Source: Gemmatimonadota bacterium (GTDB lineage Bacteria; Gemmatimonadota; Gemmatimonadetes; Palauibacterales; Palauibacteraceae). From it: 64,000 nt of DNA. The notes below the pieces were generated by a model. The model worked only from the letters and a program-made list of their open reading frames with translations. It did not search any database and was not told the origin of the DNA. Every line of letters begins with the position of its first letter. Positions within the stretch are counted from its first letter, which is position 1. This document shows, in pieces, positions 25,713-35,393 of the stretch. Both the position numbers and the translations under genes were made by a program. Location: NCBI GenBank assembly GCA_022820995.1, contig JAJEEM010000064.1:62001-126000 (forward strand), in the 5' to 3' direction.

Positions 25713-28700
25713 TTGAGTCGCCTTCTCGGCGTCGTGTTGATCGGCCTTCTCGCGGGCCTCGCGGCCCACCCGTCCGTCGTCTCCGCTCAGGGGGTGACGA
25801 CCGCCGGCGTGGCCGGACGCGTGATCGACGCCGACGGGGCCCCCGTGGCCGGAGCCCGGGTCGAGTTCCGCCACACCCAGACCGGCGCGACCCACACCGT
25901 CCTGAGCGACGACCTGGGCCGTTTCAGCCTCGCGAATCTGCGGCCCGGCGGGCCCTACACGCTGGAGGTCGCGCGCATCGGGCTCAACCCGGCGACACGG
26001 GAGGGTCTGACGCTCATCGCCGGACAGCGGCTGCGACTCGAGGTTCAACTCTCCGAGACGGCGGTTCCCCTGCCCGAACTCTCCGTTCGCGTCGAGACCG
26101 ATCCCGAGTTCGACCCCACCCGGATGGGCTCGACGACGGTCGTCGACCGGGAGGCGCTCGAGACGCTCCCCACGATCTCGAGGGATTTCACGGGATTCGC
26201 CCGACTCTCCCCGCTCGTGGCCGTGGACGAGATGGGGACGTCCGTGGCCGGATCGAACATCCGCTTCAACAACATCCAGGTGGACGGCGCCCTCAACCAG
26301 GACGTCTTCGGCCTCTCGCCGACGGGGGTGGCCGGCGGACAGGCGCGGGGGCGCGTCATCCCGCTCGCGGCGATCGAGGAACTTCAGGTCCTCACCGCGC
26401 CCTACGACGTGCGCCAGTCCGGGTTCACCGGCGGCGTTCTCAACGCGGTCACGCGTACGGGGGGCAACGACTTCCGCGGCGCCGCGTTCGGCTTCTTCCG
26501 CAACGACGCGCTCGTCGGCGACGCGGTCATCGGCGGAATCCCGCGGGCGCCCGGCGACCTGGAGAACGCATTCGCGGGCTTCGATCTCGGGGGGCCGATT
26601 CTGCGCGACCGCCTGCACTTCTTCGTCGCGGGCGAACTCGAGAACCGGACGCGTCCGCCCGATGGCTTCACGGTCGGCATCGACGAGATCGTGCGGACGA
26701 AGCTGGACCCCGATTCGGTCAGCCGCGTGGCCAGGATCCTCCGGGGCTACGGCGCGGAAGCGGGCGAGGCCGGCCTCTACACGCTGGAGAACAGCCTCGC
26801 CAACCTGTTCGCCCGCGTCGACGCACGACCCAACGCGGACCACTCCCTCATGTTCCGCTACAACCTCGCCTACGCCGCCGACGATCCGGCCACGAACCGG
26901 CTTCCCGGCGACGCCTACGAGATGTCTTCCACGGGACGGGAGATCGAATCACGGAACCAGTCGTTCGGAGCCCAGTGGCTCGCGACGCTCAGTCCACGGC
27001 TCTCGAACGACCTCATGGTGAACGCGCAGTTCCTGCGCGACCGCGAGACCGCGAACGCCCTCTATCCCCGTGTCGAGGTCGGCCTCCAGGCGGGCGTGCC
27101 GGGGGCGGGGTTCCGGCGCGAGTTGCGCCTCGGGTCCAACTACTCCGGGCCCGACGGCGAACTCGACCAGAACATCCTGCAGATCACGAACGCGCTCACC
27201 TTCTCGCTCGGAGACCACCATCTCACGCTGGGGGCCGGGTTCGAGCGCTTTTCCATCCGGCGCGAATATCTGCCGGGCAGCCTCGGCAGCTACTACTTCC
27301 GGACGCTGGCGGACCTCGAAGCGAACGCCCCCGAGGAATACGTCGTCCACGTTCCGCTCTCGGAGGACGCCGGCACCTCGGACTTCGACGTGCACCAGTT
27401 CTCGGCCTTCGTGCAGGAGGAAGCCCGGATCGGGGATCGGCTGAACGTTCGGGTCGGTCTGCGCATGGACGTGCCGCTGATGCCCGACGCACCGGCGCAC
27501 AACCCGGACGTGGAGCGGTCCTTCGGCTTCAGCACGAGCGACCTGCCGGGCGGCGCCGTCCTCTTCTCCCCGCGGGCGGGCTTCAACCTCGGTCTCGGCG
27601 GGGACCGCACGACGCAGATCCGGGGCGGGATGGGGCTGTTCACCGGCCGGCCGCCCTTCGCGTGGCTCGCGAATGCCTATCAGAACACGGGGCTCTCGTC
27701 CGTTTTCATGACCTGCCGGCGGCGGAATTTCGGCGTTCCCGATCCGGAGATCGTCCCCGCGTTCGATCCTCTCGCGCCTCCCCCGACCCTCTGCGTCGAC
27801 GGCACGGGCGGCGAGTCCGCGGTCCCCATCGTCACGCTGTTCGACCCCGACTTCCGCTTTCCGCGCGATTTCAAGGCGTCGCTCGCCGTCGACCAGCGCC
27901 TGCCGGGGGGATTCGTCCTCTCGCTCGAGGGCATCTACACCCGCTCCGTGAACCAGATCGCGTTCCGGGACCTGAACATCGGTCCCGCCTTCCCCGCGGG
28001 CGACCGCACGGAGGCGAACGGGTTCACCTACGGCTTCGGCTTCGGGACGCGCGAGACCTTCGCGGACCCCGGCGCCGGGAGCCAGTTCGTCGATCCCCCG
28101 CCGGGCGAGCCGCCGGGCGCGCGGGAGCCGATCTTCCTCCCCCGTCGCGTCGACCCGCGCTTCGGACAGGTCATCAAGATCGGCGATCGGCCCGTGAACT
28201 TCTCGTACGCCCTGAGCGCGCGGCTCCGGAAGCAGTTCGGCGACCGGCTTTCCGTCGACGTGGGCTACGCATTCAACCGCTCCGCGGACGTACGCAGCCT
28301 GTCTTCGCTCGATGCGATCGCGAACTTCGGCTACACCGCGGTCGAGGGCGATCCGAACGATCCCCAGCGGCAGGCCTCTCTCTTCGACCGGCCGCACCGC
28401 CTCGTGGCGAGCGCGACGGCCGCCCTGCCGGAGCTGGTGGGGGGCGGCCGCCTGTCCGTGCTTTACGTGGGACAGTCGGGGCGACCCTACTCCTACGTGT
28501 ATGCGGACGACATCAACGGGGACGCCTATCCGGGGTACGGCCGGGCGCTCGACCTCGCGAACGACCTCATCTTCGTGACCGGCGCGGCGTTCGACTTCCC
28601 CGGAGGAGGACGAACCCCGGTGAGCGGCATCCTCTTCGAGCAACTCGTCGCGCAGGAGCCCTGCCTGCAGGAGAACCGGCTGCGGATTCTGCACCGGAAC

Positions 28701-29063
28701 GCCTGCCGGACGCCGTGGTCGCACCAACTGGACTTCCGCTTCAGCCAGCCCATCCCGCTGGGAGGCGCGGAAGTCACGGTGACGCTCGACGTGCTGAACG
28801 TCCTCAACCTGGTGAATCGCGATTGGGGGCACGTCCAGACCGTGAACCCCGTCGTGCAGTTGCTGACCGTCGAGGATCGGATCGAAGACGACTTCGATCT
28901 TCAGAACATGCTGCCCGAACCGGACGACCCGCTCCGCGCCCGCTACGCCGGACCGCTCCAGACGAGCGACACGGGCGGCGTGCGCGCCTCCGTGCCCTAC
29001 CTGCCGCAGATCGGCGCCTCGCAGTGGCAGGCCCAGTTCGGCATCGCCATCCGCTTCCGCTAG
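25713..29063 (+). CDS. TonB-dependent receptor-like outer-membrane protein with carboxypeptidase-regulatory N-domain, 1116 aa
   Basis: The start is TTG at 25713, with AAGGAG six bases upstream. After a signal peptide (LLGVVLIGLLAGLAAHPSVVSAQ), a CarboxypepD_reg-like beta-sandwich covers about residues 35-120 (GVAGRVIDADGAPVAGARVEFRH...GRFSLANLRPGGPYTLEV). A plug-like region at about 125-250 includes GSNIRFNNIQVDGALNQDVFG and GGVLNAVTRTGGNDF. The remaining 850 residues are a beta-barrel ending ...QAQFGIAIRFR, with C-terminal aromatic and Arg. This is the Oar/SusC-like architecture often used for large nutrient uptake. It has no obvious TonB box. No SusD-type partner is next to it. It is probably upstream of no cotranscribed gene, as the next gene is convergent. 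Confidence 0.85.
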   Translation: MSRLLGVVLIGLLAGLAAHPSVVSAQGVTTAGVAGRVIDADGAPVAGARVEFRHTQTGATHTVLSDDLGRFSLANLRPGGPYTLEVARIGLNPATREGLTLIAGQRLRLEVQLSETAVPLPELSVRVETDPEFDPTRMGSTTVVDREALETLPTISRDFTGFARLSPLVAVDEMGTSVAGSNIRFNNIQVDGALNQDVFGLSPTGVAGGQARGRVIPLAAIEELQVLTAPYDVRQSGFTGGVLNAVTRTGGNDFRGAAFGFFRNDALVGDAVIGGIPRAPGDLENAFAGFDLGGPILRDRLHFFVAGELENRTRPPDGFTVGIDEIVRTKLDPDSVSRVARILRGYGAEAGEAGLYTLENSLANLFARVDARPNADHSLMFRYNLAYAADDPATNRLPGDAYEMSSTGREIESRNQSFGAQWLATLSPRLSNDLMVNAQFLRDRETANALYPRVEVGLQAGVPGAGFRRELRLGSNYSGPDGELDQNILQITNALTFSLGDHHLTLGAGFERFSIRREYLPGSLGSYYFRTLADLEANAPEEYVVHVPLSEDAGTSDFDVHQFSAFVQEEARIGDRLNVRVGLRMDVPLMPDAPAHNPDVERSFGFSTSDLPGGAVLFSPRAGFNLGLGGDRTTQIRGGMGLFTGRPPFAWLANAYQNTGLSSVFMTCRRRNFGVPDPEIVPAFDPLAPPPTLCVDGTGGESAVPIVTLFDPDFRFPRDFKASLAVDQRLPGGFVLSLEGIYTRSVNQIAFRDLNIGPAFPAGDRTEANGFTYGFGFGTRETFADPGAGSQFVDPPPGEPPGAREPIFLPRRVDPRFGQVIKIGDRPVNFSYALSARLRKQFGDRLSVDVGYAFNRSADVRSLSSLDAIANFGYTAVEGDPNDPQRQASLFDRPHRLVASATAALPELVGGGRLSVLYVGQSGRPYSYVYADDINGDAYPGYGRALDLANDLIFVTGAAFDFPGGGRTPVSGILFEQLVAQEPCLQENRLRILHRNACRTPWSHQLDFRFSQPIPLGGAEVTVTLDVLNVLNLVNRDWGHVQTVNPVVQLLTVEDRIEDDFDLQNMLPEPDDPLRARYAGPLQTSDTGGVRASVPYLPQIGASQWQAQFGIAIRFR

Positions 29064-29088
29064 ATGGGCGCCGGATCCCGGCCGGCGA

Positions 29089-30240
29089 TCACCGAACCAC
29101 GCGCAGGCGCACCACGTATTGCACGTCCAGCGCGCCCTTCGTGACCGCCGTAATCGTGCCCGCGCCGAAAACAGGGAACGGCTCCGGTTCGATCGGAACA
29201 GGCGACGCGAGCTTCCCTCGATAGATGCCCTGCGCGTCGAACACCTCCCACGCCCGGATCGGGCGTTCGCCGGTGTCGACCCAGATCCAGCCGTCCGCGC
29301 CCACGCTGATCTCTTCAAGGACCGGCTTTCGCTGGGGGAGCCGCGCATCGTCGAGCCCCGTAGCCGCCGCCAGACTGTCCCGCTCTCGCCCTTCCAGCCC
29401 GGGCGCCGGCCTCCGCAGGGTTACCGTGCGGAGCGTGTCTCCCGCATAGGAGAGTTCGTGGAGGTCGAAGGTCGCTTCGTTCGCCAGCCAGACCTCTCCG
29501 TCGCGATCCACCGTGAACTCGATGTCCGGCGAGTGGGGGATGGGTGATCGCGCGCTCATTCGGAAACCGGCGTCCCCGAACGTGGACGTATAGTACTCGC
29601 GTTCGACCTCCGGTATCGGGAACGCGTCCACTGCCGTGAGTTCGGGACCCGGTGCGTACCTGTCTATCCGCCGCTCACCGGGATTCCAGATGTGCAGGTG
29701 GGCGCCCCTGTCGACCCACATGGGCCAGGGCAGGCTGGCGCTCCTCGACCGCCCAAGGGAGTGCGTTGCGAGTGCGCTCCCGAGAGTATCGAACACGGTG
29801 AGCCGATTGCGGAGCGCATCCAGGGCCCAGACGTGGCCCGGTTCCCGCCAGGCGATGCCCGCGAGCATGGCGAACTCCCCCGGCCCGTCGCCGGCGCCTC
29901 CGAACGTCCGAAGGCAGTCTCCCGCCGGCGAGAACACCCGAATCTCGTTCGTTTGGGCGTCTGCCGCGTAGATCAGGCCCGCATCGTCGACGGTAAGCGA
30001 ATTAACGTCGCCGAAGGCGGAGCAGTCGTCATCGAGAGACCCGACGCGCAGTTCCTCCACGAGCGAGGGCGCGGGGCCCCGACCCATCGAGTCCGGATTG
30101 GAGATGACGATCCGACCGGTGGGCAGCGTGTCGATCCGGACGTCCCGCGTGGACGCCTCCTGCGCCGAGGAACCGGAAGCTGCCAGGATCAGGGCAACGG
30201 GGACGAATCCGACTGAACAGGCTGATCCGTGTCGTCGCAT
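29089..30240 (-). CDS. Secreted six-bladed beta-propeller protein, 383 aa
   Basis: Start ATG at 30240 is preceded by GAGGGGGAG; the longer frame upstream lacks a signal. MRRHGSACSVGFVPVALILAASGSSAQ is a signal peptide. Blades include NSLTVDDAGLIYAADAQTNEIRVFS, GIAWREPGHVWALDALRNRLTVFDTLG, PDIEFTVDRDGEVWLANEATFDL and EISVGADGWIWVDTGERPIRAWEVFD. It is a paralogue of the lipoprotein at 11962-13209 and shares the closing strand pattern (TAVTKGALDVQYVVRLRVV). Role unknown; it is convergent with the receptor gene and divergent from the choice-of-anchor protein at 30447. Confidence 0.8.
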   Translation of the reverse strand: MRRHGSACSVGFVPVALILAASGSSAQEASTRDVRIDTLPTGRIVISNPDSMGRGPAPSLVEELRVGSLDDDCSAFGDVNSLTVDDAGLIYAADAQTNEIRVFSPAGDCLRTFGGAGDGPGEFAMLAGIAWREPGHVWALDALRNRLTVFDTLGSALATHSLGRSRSASLPWPMWVDRGAHLHIWNPGERRIDRYAPGPELTAVDAFPIPEVEREYYTSTFGDAGFRMSARSPIPHSPDIEFTVDRDGEVWLANEATFDLHELSYAGDTLRTVTLRRPAPGLEGRERDSLAAATGLDDARLPQRKPVLEEISVGADGWIWVDTGERPIRAWEVFDAQGIYRGKLASPVPIEPEPFPVFGAGTITAVTKGALDVQYVVRLRVVR

Positions 30241-30446
30241 CCACACTCCCCCTCGGCGGCTGTGCGCCAGGCTCGCGTGCAATCCGGGCGGCGGCGTCCT
30301 CAGCCCGGAGCCCGGGAGGATAACGACGCCGGCGGTGTCGCCCGATCCGACAGTTACGCCGGGCCGGCGGTTGTCCTACCTTCCCCACCGCAAAACCGCC
30401 GCGCAGTCTGCCGCGCGGCAGTCGTCATCACCAGGAGCCCGGCATC

Positions 30447-32915
30447 ATGCGATCCCACAAACGAGCTTGCCTTCACGCAGGTGCGGTCATCCTGCTCCTC
30501 ACCCCCGGATTGTCGGCGCCGGCGGCTGCGCAGACGCATGCCGGCAGCCTGGACCCCGCCGCCGGGGCCCCGATCATCGGCTTCGGCGTGGCGACGGCCG
30601 TCTCGGGTGACGAGATCTTCGTCTCCCGGCCGGGCGAGGTCGCGCTCTTTCCCATGCCGGGCTCCGGGCCGGGGAGCGTGCACGTGTTTCGCCGCGGGAC
30701 GGAGGGATGGGCGGAGGTCGCCGCGATCCCGGCGCCGAGCGGCGTGTACGGAGACGGTTTCGGGGAGGCGCTCGCCGTCGAGGGCGACGTTCTCGTGGTG
30801 GGCGCTCCGAAGGAGAACGAGAGCCGGGGGGCCGCGTATGTCTTCGTCCGCGAGGGCAGCATGTGGAGCTTCTGGGAGAGGCTGGAGGCGCCGGACGGGA
30901 TGCCGGGAGACGCCTTCGGTTCCTCGGTGGCCATAGGGAACGGCGCGCAGTTCGGCGTCATCGGCGCGCCGGGACGGGGGGCCAGCGGCTCGGTGTTCGC
31001 CTACGTCCAGTCCGACATGGGCCTGACTTCCGTCGAACTCACCGGTTCCGGCGCGGCCGCGGACGCCCGTTTCGGCGCCTCCGTCAGCATCGAGGGCGAT
31101 CTGGCCCTCGTGGGCGCACCGGGGCCGTTCTCGCTGAGCCAGTTCACGCCGCCCGCTCCGCCGCAGGCCGGGGGCGGTTACGTGTTCCGCCGCACCGGGA
31201 CGGAATGGGACGAGATCGCCCGCCTGGCGCCGGCCGGTGGCATGGTGGCAGGCCTGTCCGCCGTGCTCCTGGGCGGAGAGGCATACCTCGGGTCGCCCCT
31301 CGGCAATCAGGCGCAGGGCGCCATCTTCCGCTTCGGCGCCGACGCCGACGGGGCGTGGTCGCAGGCGGGCACGATCGCGGCCGCATCGCCCGCCCCCGCG
31401 GCCTTCTTCGGTTACTCCCTCGCCCGGGCGGGTGAGCGACTCGTGGTCGGCGCCCCGGGCACCAACGCCTTCTCGGGCGCGGCCCACGTCCTTGGCGTCG
31501 GGGACAGCGGGGAGTGGAGCGAGGAAGCGTTCCTGGAGGCCGAGACCCGGGGGCTGATGGGCTTCATGGGCAACTCCGTGGCCGGCGGGGAGAGCTTTGC
31601 CGTGGTCGGCGCTCCCGGCTCGGAGTTCTTCGAAGGCATCGGTTTCGTGTTCGAGCGCGATGGCGGCGGGGGGTGGAACGAGGCCTCCTCCATCCACGAG
31701 GCCGAGTCGGGACTCGCCGCCGTCACCGGAGAGGAGCGCCGCTGTTCCGACGACGGCGCCGTGGCCGGCTTCGACTGCTCCGAGGTGGACCTCGTCGCCT
31801 TCCTCCCGGCCCGCGAGGTCGGGGGCTCACGCGGCATCATGGTCAGTGACGTCTGGGGCTGGGTGGACCCGCAGACGGGCCGCGAGTACGCGATCCTGGG
31901 GCGCTTCGACGGCACCTCGTTCGTCGACGTCACGGACGCGGGAAATCCGGTCTATCTGGGGAATCTTCCCCTCACCGAGGGCGCGATGCCGAACCTGTGG
32001 CGGGACATGAAGGTCTACGCCGACCACACCTTCATCGTGGCGGACAACGCGGGCGAACACGGGATGCAGGTATTCGACCTCACCCGGCTGCGGGACGTGA
32101 GCAGCCCGCCGGTCGAGTTCGACGAGGACGTGCTCTACTCCGACTTCCACTCCGCGCACAACATCGTCATCAACGAGGCCTCGGGTTTCGCCTACGTCGT
32201 GGGTGGCAGCGGGGGCGGCGAGACCTGCGGCGGGGCGCTTCACATGGTGGACATCCGCGACCCTCTGAACCCGACGTTCGCCGGCTGTTTCGCGGACCCG
32301 GAGACGGGGAACGCGGGATCGGGCGGCTACACGCACGACGCGCAGTGCGTCATCTACGAGGGGCCCGACGCCGACTACGCGGGCCGGGAGGTGTGCTTCA
32401 ACGCGAGCGCGACGAAGCTCGGCATCGGCGATGTGACCGACAAGGAGAACCCCACGCCGATCTCGAACGCCGCCTACCCCAACGTGGCCTACTCGCACCA
32501 GGGATGGCTCACCGAGGACCAGCGCTACTTCTACCTCAACGACGAACTCGACGAGTTGTCGGGCGGGGTGACCGGGACGCGGACGCTCGTGTGGGACGTG
32601 GCGGACCTGGACGATCCGGTCCTCGTGCGGGAGTTCGTGCAGGACAACGAGGCGTCGGACCACAACCTCTACGTCCACGGCGATTACATGTACCAGTCGA
32701 ACTACGTGGCCGGACTCCGGATCTTCGACATCTCCGACCCGGAGAACCCCGTGCCGGCCGGCTTCTTCGACACGGTGGGGGGGAGCCCGGACGCGCCGGG
32801 GTTCGCCGGGTCCTTCAGCAACTATCCGTTCTTCCCCTCCGGGAACATCCTCGTGTCGAGCATGCGCGAGGGGCTGTTCGTGCTCAGGAAGCGGGAGACC
32901 GCCCTGGTGCCGTAG
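30447..32915 (+). CDS. Secreted FG-GAP plus LVIVD-type (choice-of-anchor B) protein, 822 aa
   Basis: Signal peptide ACLHAGAVILLLTPGLSAPAAAQ is followed by a seven-bladed integrin-like FG-GAP propeller at about residues 40-420. It has repeated 'V.G.....GA..GSGAAYVF' units such as LVVGAPKENESRGAAYVF and LVVGAPGTNAFSGAAHV. From about residue 430 a second propeller with LVIVD-like repeats follows: WVDPQTGREYAILGRFDGTSFVDVTD, HTFIVADNAGEHGMQVFDL, SASATKLGIGDVTD and YMYQSNYVAGLRIFDISDP. This is the composite called 'choice-of-anchor B family'. These are surface proteins of unknown ligand. GC-rich codons like its neighbours, no catalytic residues noted. ATG at 30447. The VapC-like gene is convergent 22 bp after it. 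Confidence 0.82.
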   Translation: MRSHKRACLHAGAVILLLTPGLSAPAAAQTHAGSLDPAAGAPIIGFGVATAVSGDEIFVSRPGEVALFPMPGSGPGSVHVFRRGTEGWAEVAAIPAPSGVYGDGFGEALAVEGDVLVVGAPKENESRGAAYVFVREGSMWSFWERLEAPDGMPGDAFGSSVAIGNGAQFGVIGAPGRGASGSVFAYVQSDMGLTSVELTGSGAAADARFGASVSIEGDLALVGAPGPFSLSQFTPPAPPQAGGGYVFRRTGTEWDEIARLAPAGGMVAGLSAVLLGGEAYLGSPLGNQAQGAIFRFGADADGAWSQAGTIAAASPAPAAFFGYSLARAGERLVVGAPGTNAFSGAAHVLGVGDSGEWSEEAFLEAETRGLMGFMGNSVAGGESFAVVGAPGSEFFEGIGFVFERDGGGGWNEASSIHEAESGLAAVTGEERRCSDDGAVAGFDCSEVDLVAFLPAREVGGSRGIMVSDVWGWVDPQTGREYAILGRFDGTSFVDVTDAGNPVYLGNLPLTEGAMPNLWRDMKVYADHTFIVADNAGEHGMQVFDLTRLRDVSSPPVEFDEDVLYSDFHSAHNIVINEASGFAYVVGGSGGGETCGGALHMVDIRDPLNPTFAGCFADPETGNAGSGGYTHDAQCVIYEGPDADYAGREVCFNASATKLGIGDVTDKENPTPISNAAYPNVAYSHQGWLTEDQRYFYLNDELDELSGGVTGTRTLVWDVADLDDPVLVREFVQDNEASDHNLYVHGDYMYQSNYVAGLRIFDISDPENPVPAGFFDTVGGSPDAPGFAGSFSNYPFFPSGNILVSSMREGLFVLRKRETALVP

Positions 32916-32937
32916 CGATCCGCGGCCCCCTCACCGC

Positions 32938-33336
32938 TCACGACAGGGTCTCCACCAGATCGGCATCGACGATCCTGCGGTCATGCGTCAGCAGGGTCGC
33001 GCCGAATACGCGGGCGGTGGCGACGAGGATGCGGTCCGCGGGATCCCGGTGGAAGGAGTCGGGGAGGGCGGCCAGTTCCGTCGCGATGGCCGGCGAGATC
33101 CCCTGCCGCCTGACGAGCGGAGGGGCGACCGCCTTATCCAGCCACTCTCGCAGCGGGACGGTCAACCGGATCCGGCCCAGATCGCAGAGGGTGGCAATCT
33201 CCCAGAGCGAGATGTCCGACACGAGCAACGGACGATCTGCGCTCGCAGACTCGATGACCTCCCGCTGCTCCGGCGAGAGCTGCGAGACATCGTTCAGCCA
33301 CCAGATCAGGATGTGAGTGTCAAGCAGCGCCGTCAT
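32938..33336 (-). CDS. PIN-domain toxin (VapC-like), 132 aa
   Basis: A PIN-domain ribonuclease. LLDTHILIWWL carries the first acidic residue (Asp6 or 7), SDISLWEIATL the second (Glu), and FHRDPADRILVATARVFGATLLTHDRRI the C-terminal Asp pair. All four expected acidic ligands seem present. It starts at 33336, overlapping the antitoxin gene by 17 bp, as expected of a toxin-antitoxin operon with antitoxin first. Typical role is growth arrest by RNA cleavage when the antitoxin is degraded. Confidence 0.85.
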   Translation of the reverse strand: MTALLDTHILIWWLNDVSQLSPEQREVIESASADRPLLVSDISLWEIATLCDLGRIRLTVPLREWLDKAVAPPLVRRQGISPAIATELAALPDSFHRDPADRILVATARVFGATLLTHDRRIVDADLVETLS

Positions 33337-33571
33337 CGCCGAGGCTCTCCCAGTGATCCTCGGGGACGGCAGGCGCCACGATGTCGCCGACGATGGTCAC
33401 CGTGCCCTTCAGTTCCCCCTGCGGGTACTCGGCCTGCGCGCGGCTTGGTGGCCAGAGTTCGGCCACTGCCTTCCCACGCTTGAGGATGACTACGCGTTCG
33501 CCGGTCTCGCAGACGCGATCGAGGATGGCGAGGCAGCGCGCCTTGAAGTCGGATGCGTTGATCGTTTCCAT
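33320..33571 (-). CDS. Phd/YefM-type antitoxin, 83 aa
   Basis: ATG at 33571 begins METINASDFKARCLAILDRV, the N-terminal DNA-binding strand and helix of Phd/YefM antitoxins, followed by GERVVILKRGKAVAELWP, a hallmark of the fold. The C-terminal half (GTVTIVGDIVAPAVPEDHW) is the flexible toxin-binding tail. The longer frame upstream is antisense to the NIPSNAP gene and can be discarded. Its stop overlaps the toxin start by 17 bp. Autoregulation at its own promoter is expected but no palindrome was recognised. Confidence 0.82.
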   Translation of the reverse strand: METINASDFKARCLAILDRVCETGERVVILKRGKAVAELWPPSRAQAEYPQGELKGTVTIVGDIVAPAVPEDHWESLGDDGAA

Positions 33572-33624
33572 GTGACCAGTATTGATGACCAGTTGGATTG
33601 CGTCAAGCACTTCCGCGACGCCCG

Positions 33625-34077
33625 TCAGTCGAGCGACTCCATGAAGCGCACCTCGATCCGCAGGTAGCTCGCGCCCCCGCCCGGGACGTCGGCGAAGATC
33701 TCGCCCCATTCCGGGGTGCCGAGCACCTGGGGGAGCTTCTCGTCGCGCTCTGCCTTCGACGCCCAGCGGATGACCCACGTGACGTTCCCCGGCCCGAGTT
33801 CGTCCTGCTCGGCGCCCCGCACCTCGGCGGGAATCCCCGAGTCGATCCAGAACCCGGCGATGTCCAGGTGCTCGCGCAGATAGCGGATATACTCGCCACT
33901 CGCGACCTCCGCGTACTCCTCGAAACGGGCCGGGTCGAAGTGATAGGTCCGGACCTCGTAGATCGCGCCGTCCTGCGCGGGCCCGGCGCTCGACCCCGCG
34001 GAGGCGACACCGATGAGGAGGATGGCGCCGAGCGCGGCGATCGCGAGGGTCTTCGGAGTTCGTCTGGAACCGGTCAT
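33625..34077 (-). CDS. Secreted NIPSNAP family protein, 150 aa
   Basis: A signal peptide (KTLAIAALGAILLIGVASAGS) precedes a dimeric alpha/beta-barrel of the NIPSNAP type: IYEVRTYHFDP, EEYAEVASGEYIRYLREH, IAGFWIDSG, and VTWVIRWASKAERDEKLPQVLGTPEWGEIF with a closing beta strand YLRIEVRFMESL. Family proteins are of unclear function, with eukaryotic members associated with mitochondria and vesicles. It lies downstream of the class V aminotransferase on the same strand, 24 bp away, so they may share a transcript. Start ATG at 34077. Confidence 0.78.
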   Translation of the reverse strand: MTGSRRTPKTLAIAALGAILLIGVASAGSSAGPAQDGAIYEVRTYHFDPARFEEYAEVASGEYIRYLREHLDIAGFWIDSGIPAEVRGAEQDELGPGNVTWVIRWASKAERDEKLPQVLGTPEWGEIFADVPGGGASYLRIEVRFMESLD

Positions 34078-34101
34078 TCGTGCCTCCGGGGATGGGGGCG
34101 G

Positions 34102-35358
34102 TCAGCCCGTCGTGCGGGCCAGGGCCTCGACGAAGCGGTCCACCTGCTCCGTCGTGTTGTAGATGTGCGTGGAGATGCGGATCGCGTTGTGGCCGTCGCG
34201 CTGGTGTTCGTCGATGTGGGACGAGATGCTCGCCTCGATCGCACCCACCGCGGCCACCGCGTCAAGGTCCTCCTTCTCGAAGATCGTCGACCCGGGCGCG
34301 CTCCGGTCGCGGGCGCCGCTGAGGAGCGTGACGCCGTTCACCTCCGCGAGGCGGGACTTGAGGTGGTCCGAGAGGAAGCGGCAGCGGGCCTCCACGGCCT
34401 CGAGTCCGAGCGTCGCAACGAAATCGACCGCCGTCCCGATCGCGGCGCGCACGGGAAAGGCCGCGGTGCCCGGAGGGCCGAACTGCGGCTGCTCCGGGGT
34501 GGCGTCGGGCGCGAAAGCCGTCCGGATGCGGTCGCGCGCATCGCGCCGCACGAAGAGGAAGCCCGTCCCCGCCGGGGCCAGCATCCACTTGTGCAGGCTC
34601 ACGCTGTACGCGTCGCAGCCCAGGGAGGTCAGGTCGACGGGGAACTGGCCCACCGCCTGCGCGCCGTCCACGAGGCTCACGAGTCCCCTCTCTCTCGCGA
34701 GCCCGCAGATCGCCTCCACCGGATAGAGGTGCCCGCCGCGAGTGACGTGACAGAAGGCCACCGCCCGCGTCCGGGGCGTGATCGCGTCCTCGAACCGGGA
34801 GAGGATCTCCTCCTCCGGGGGCAGGGGACTGGGGATGAAGACCTCGTTCACGCGGACGCCCTCGCGCACCTGCCGGAACTCCCACGGACGACGGCCCGCC
34901 GGGTGTTCCTGGCTCGTGATCAGGACTTCATCGCCGGAGCTCAGCGCGACGCCGATGCTCTGGAGATGGAGCGCCTCCGAAGCGTTTCGCGTTAGCGTGA
35001 GTTCGTCCGGCTGTACCGAGAACAGGTCCGCGAGTCCGGGCACGACATGTTCCGCGATCCGGGCGCCCAGATCCGAGCGGCCCCGGGCGGGAAGTTCGGC
35101 CATGGCCCGATACCCCGCGGCGACCGCATCCACGACCTGCCTCGGCGGCATGCCGATGCTCGCGTTGTTCAGATAGGCCGTGCCGGGTTCGACGAGGAAG
35201 TTCGCGCGCACGTCGTCCCAGTCCGCGTCGCCCGTCCCGGCCGGGGCCCGGAGCGGCGGGAGTTCCGCCGACGCGTCCCCCTCCCGGGCGGCGCAGGCCG
35301 GGAGGCCGAGGGCGGCGGCGCCGGTCGCTCCGAGGCGGAGCCACTCCCTCCGGTCCAT
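34102..35358 (-). CDS. Tat-exported class V aminotransferase, 418 aa
   Basis: ATG at 35358 gives MDRREWLRLGATGAAALGLPACA, a twin-arginine signal (RREWLRL) with a possible lipobox at LPAC. PLP fold: AYLNNASIGMPPRQVV near residue 60, LTLTRNASEALHLQSIGVAL, ITSQEHPAGRRPW, CHVTRGGHLYPVEAI and SLVDGAQAVGQFPVDL. The Schiff-base Lys is in SVSLHKWML. Relatives include isopenicillin-N epimerase-like and cysteine desulfurase-like enzymes; the substrate is not clear. Tat export means the PLP enzyme folds with cofactor in the cytoplasm and acts outside. It is 35 bp downstream of the small exported protein and 24 bp upstream of NIPSNAP. Confidence 0.85.
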   Translation of the reverse strand: MDRREWLRLGATGAAALGLPACAAREGDASAELPPLRAPAGTGDADWDDVRANFLVEPGTAYLNNASIGMPPRQVVDAVAAGYRAMAELPARGRSDLGARIAEHVVPGLADLFSVQPDELTLTRNASEALHLQSIGVALSSGDEVLITSQEHPAGRRPWEFRQVREGVRVNEVFIPSPLPPEEEILSRFEDAITPRTRAVAFCHVTRGGHLYPVEAICGLARERGLVSLVDGAQAVGQFPVDLTSLGCDAYSVSLHKWMLAPAGTGFLFVRRDARDRIRTAFAPDATPEQPQFGPPGTAAFPVRAAIGTAVDFVATLGLEAVEARCRFLSDHLKSRLAEVNGVTLLSGARDRSAPGSTIFEKEDLDAVAAVGAIEASISSHIDEHQRDGHNAIRISTHIYNTTEQVDRFVEALARTTG

Positions 35359-35393
35359 CAGGCCGCGGCGATCGTTTCCGGCACGCGCACCGG

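Noticed and set aside
25241..29224. A plus-strand frame of more than 1300 codons shadowing the TonB-type receptor
   Set aside because: It is Arg/Pro-rich with no domain, out of frame with a gene that has clear receptor motifs, a signal peptide and a good ribosome site.
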